From: JAGWRA01 sp035534615
Lineage (GTDB): Bacteria; Acidobacteriota; Vicinamibacteria; Vicinamibacterales; CAVVIG01
Length of the DNA stretch: 47,574 nt
Assembly (NCBI GenBank): GCA_035534615.1
Contig: DATLRO010000139.1
Span: 1 to 47,574 of the forward strand
Direction of reading: 5' to 3'
The translations under genes and the position numbers were made by a program. Shown here piece after piece: positions 46,021 through 47,574 of the stretch. Numbering within the stretch: the first letter of the stretch is position 1; each line of letters begins with the position of its first letter. Under the pieces are notes generated by a model. It was given only the letters and a program-made list of their open reading frames with translations, did no database searches and had not been told where the DNA came from.

Positions 46021-47562
46021 TCAGACGTCGGCGACCGGCAGTTCCAGTCCGCTGGTGGTGACCGGCAGCTGGAGATCCGGCATGGGACGTGCGGTGAACA
46101 GCCGCCGGCAGGGCCGCGCCATCCAGCGCGCCCAGCGCGCGGATCGCTGCACGCGGGCGCTGTCGGTCGAAATGCCGGTGCCCGCGTACATCTGCCGGTA
46201 CAGTTTCGAGATCAGCACGAATGCGAGTCGCGAGCGCAGGCTCTGGACGCAGCGCGACCGCCGCCAGATCGCCCCGGTCGCATAGAAGCGGTCCCAGACG
46301 CCCTGCGTGCGCTGCCGGATCTCCTCGGCCGACATCAGGGGGTGCGGCGAATAGACGTGCGGCCGCAGGCTGGCGGGAATCAGCCAGTGTCTCGTCAGCG
46401 GCATTCCCGCTATCCGCGTCTCATCGCCCGCCATCGTCTTCTCCCAGGTATTGAAGTCGAGCGTGCCGGGGAACGGCGTCAGCATCACGAACTGCGCGAA
46501 GGTCAGATTGGCGTCCTGCGCGAGCTGCGCCGTCAGATCGAAGGTTTCGGGCTTGTCGCTCGGCAGGCCGAAGATGAACGAGCCGAGCACGTGAATCCCG
46601 TGCTCGCGGAAGCTGCGCAGGCGCGTCGCAAGCTGCTCCCCGGCCAGGTTGAAGTCCTTGTAGACGTCCTTCAGGCCTTCCGGCGTCACCGCCTCGACGC
46701 CGATCAGCGCCCCCTTGATGTTGGCCAGGCGCATCGCCTCGAGGAACTCGGGATCCTCGGCCGCTTCCATGGTGATCTGCGTGAAAAACACCATGTCGTG
46801 CGGCAGCTGCGCGAGCTGCTTCATCAGTTCGAACCGTTCCTCGCGGATCGCGGTCAGCTCGTTCAGGTGCCTCGGGTCGCTGCGGCGCGCCGCCATCCGG
46901 AGGTCCTCGAGCGAGACCGGATAGAAGTTGTCGTCGGCGAGTGCGATGAACCGGAACCCGAGCCGGCGCAGCGCGACGACCTCGCCGACCACCATGTCGG
47001 CCGCCCGCTGGCGCGGGCGCTGGCCGTCGGTCCGCCAGACCGAACAGAACGAACAGTGTTTCGGGCAGCCCCTGACGGTCTGCACGGACGCCCACATGTA
47101 GCGGTGACGGGGCATCAGGTCCCAGCGGGCCGCCAGGAAGGCATCGGGCTCGATGCGCCCCGCTTCGTACACGCGCTCGGGTGCGCCGGCCGCGCAGTCG
47201 GCGACCACCTGGCCCCACGCGACGTCGCCATCGCCGCGGACCACGGCATGCGCCCCACCCAGCTCGTGCGCCTCGTCCGGATACAACGTGGCATGAATGC
47301 CGCCGAAGACGACCCAGGCCCCGCGTTCCCGCGCGGCCCGGCCGATTTCGTAGCCGCGCAGGGCGTTGCCGGTGTGAATGCCGATGCCCACCGTGTCGCC
47401 CGGCTGAATGGTGTCGACGTCGAGTGGGTCGAGCGTCTCGTCAGTAATCACCGGATCGCCGAATGCAGCGGGCGTCGCGGCGGCCAGCACGTAGAGCCAG
47501 CGTGGCGTGATCACGCCGACGCCGAAGGACAGATGGCTCGGATTGACGAGACGAACCTGCAC
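46021..47562 (-). CDS. B12-binding-domain radical SAM enzyme
   Basis: A 513-residue protein. The cobalamin-binding-like N-terminal Rossmann domain (VRLVNPSHLSFGVGV, TVGIGIHTGNALRGYEIGRA, GAWVVFGGIHATLYPDEA, AVVRGDGD) is followed by the SAM cluster motif RGCPKHCSFCS (C166, C170, C173) and barrel segments (RFIALADDNFYPVS, ALIGVEAVTPEGLKDVYKDF, GIHVLGSFIFGLPSDKPETF). It lacks the canonical cobalamin DxHxxG motif, as many members of this class do. These enzymes methylate or rearrange unactivated carbons in lipids, hopanoids, cofactors or natural products; the substrate is unknown. The start is GTG 47562 behind AAGGTGA near the window edge. The C-terminal 90 residues are Arg-rich. Confidence 0.9.
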   Translation of the reverse strand: MQVRLVNPSHLSFGVGVITPRWLYVLAAATPAAFGDPVITDETLDPLDVDTIQPGDTVGIGIHTGNALRGYEIGRAARERGAWVVFGGIHATLYPDEAHELGGAHAVVRGDGDVAWGQVVADCAAGAPERVYEAGRIEPDAFLAARWDLMPRHRYMWASVQTVRGCPKHCSFCSVWRTDGQRPRQRAADMVVGEVVALRRLGFRFIALADDNFYPVSLEDLRMAARRSDPRHLNELTAIREERFELMKQLAQLPHDMVFFTQITMEAAEDPEFLEAMRLANIKGALIGVEAVTPEGLKDVYKDFNLAGEQLATRLRSFREHGIHVLGSFIFGLPSDKPETFDLTAQLAQDANLTFAQFVMLTPFPGTLDFNTWEKTMAGDETRIAGMPLTRHWLIPASLRPHVYSPHPLMSAEEIRQRTQGVWDRFYATGAIWRRSRCVQSLRSRLAFVLISKLYRQMYAGTGISTDSARVQRSARWARWMARPCRRLFTARPMPDLQLPVTTSGLELPVADV

Positions 47563-47574
47563 TACGTCACCTTC

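Noticed and set aside
46021..47562. Hopanoid-specific radical SAM enzyme (Hpn type)
   Set aside because: B12-binding and CxxxCxxC motifs are present, but no squalene-hopene cyclase or other hopanoid genes are adjacent, so the substrate was left open.

Overview
This is a GC-rich, gene-dense bacterial chromosome segment. Several family-level signatures point to Acidobacteriota, probably a Vicinamibacteria-like soil or sediment lineage. They are an ADOP-type ABC permease paired with a PadR regulator, a VWFA-related Acidobacterial-type protein, a DUF1592/DUF1552 cytochrome pair, very long sortilin/BNR propeller proteins, and a subtilase ending in NIVWG repeats. The taxonomic call is inference from gene content; there is no rRNA in the window.

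Layout. 0-2.3 kb is an integration scar: a 3' half of tRNA-Thr(CGU), a frameshifted tyrosine recombinase, two small coupled cargo genes and an IS1595-type transposase remnant. 2.5-9.3 kb holds secreted or periplasmic proteins (a small exported protein, a VWA protein, a TTHB210/DUF5602-like protein broken by a 7-bp duplication, a PIG-L deacetylase and a 1077-residue BNR/sortilin propeller). 9.4-17.1 kb, on the minus strand, holds a tri-heme DUF1592-type cytochrome, a DUF1552 Tat-like protein, an exported ankyrin protein and a mono-heme protein; the first three form a tight operon. 17.8-24.9 kb is a minus-strand unit: sigma factor, then a 1163-residue zinc-finger anti-sigma/TM/TPR/CHAT protease fusion, then an 11-cysteine protein of unknown family, then an exported beta-rich, possibly outer-membrane protein. 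25-29 kb is ordinary metabolism (crotonase, CaiB/BaiF CoA-transferase, amidase). 29.3-34.7 kb has a GH99-like glycosidase, a Tyr-rich PEGA-like protein and a BI-1 membrane protein, plus two genes that have lost their middles (prolyl oligopeptidase, CPA2 antiporter). 35-37 kb has a thiamine-diphosphate enzyme followed by an AT-rich non-coding island. 37.3-42.4 kb has a GNAT, the NIVWG-repeat subtilase and a membrane histidine kinase fused to both a receiver and a Fis-type HTH. 42.5-47.6 kb has a small Cys protein, ADOP permease plus PadR, and a B12-binding radical SAM enzyme.

The best candidate for an undescribed system is the sigma/CHAT operon. The sigma factor, its presumed membrane-bound zinc-finger inhibitor and a caspase-like CHAT protease are encoded together, the last two on one polypeptide, with an unrecognised Cys-rich protein translationally coupled downstream. 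Second is the single-polypeptide sensor kinase-receiver-Fis regulator next to the NIVWG protease. A recurring oddity is gene damage: a frameshifted integrase, a frameshift by 7-bp duplication, and two internally deleted enzymes or transporters. It should be checked against reads, because assembly error would look the same.
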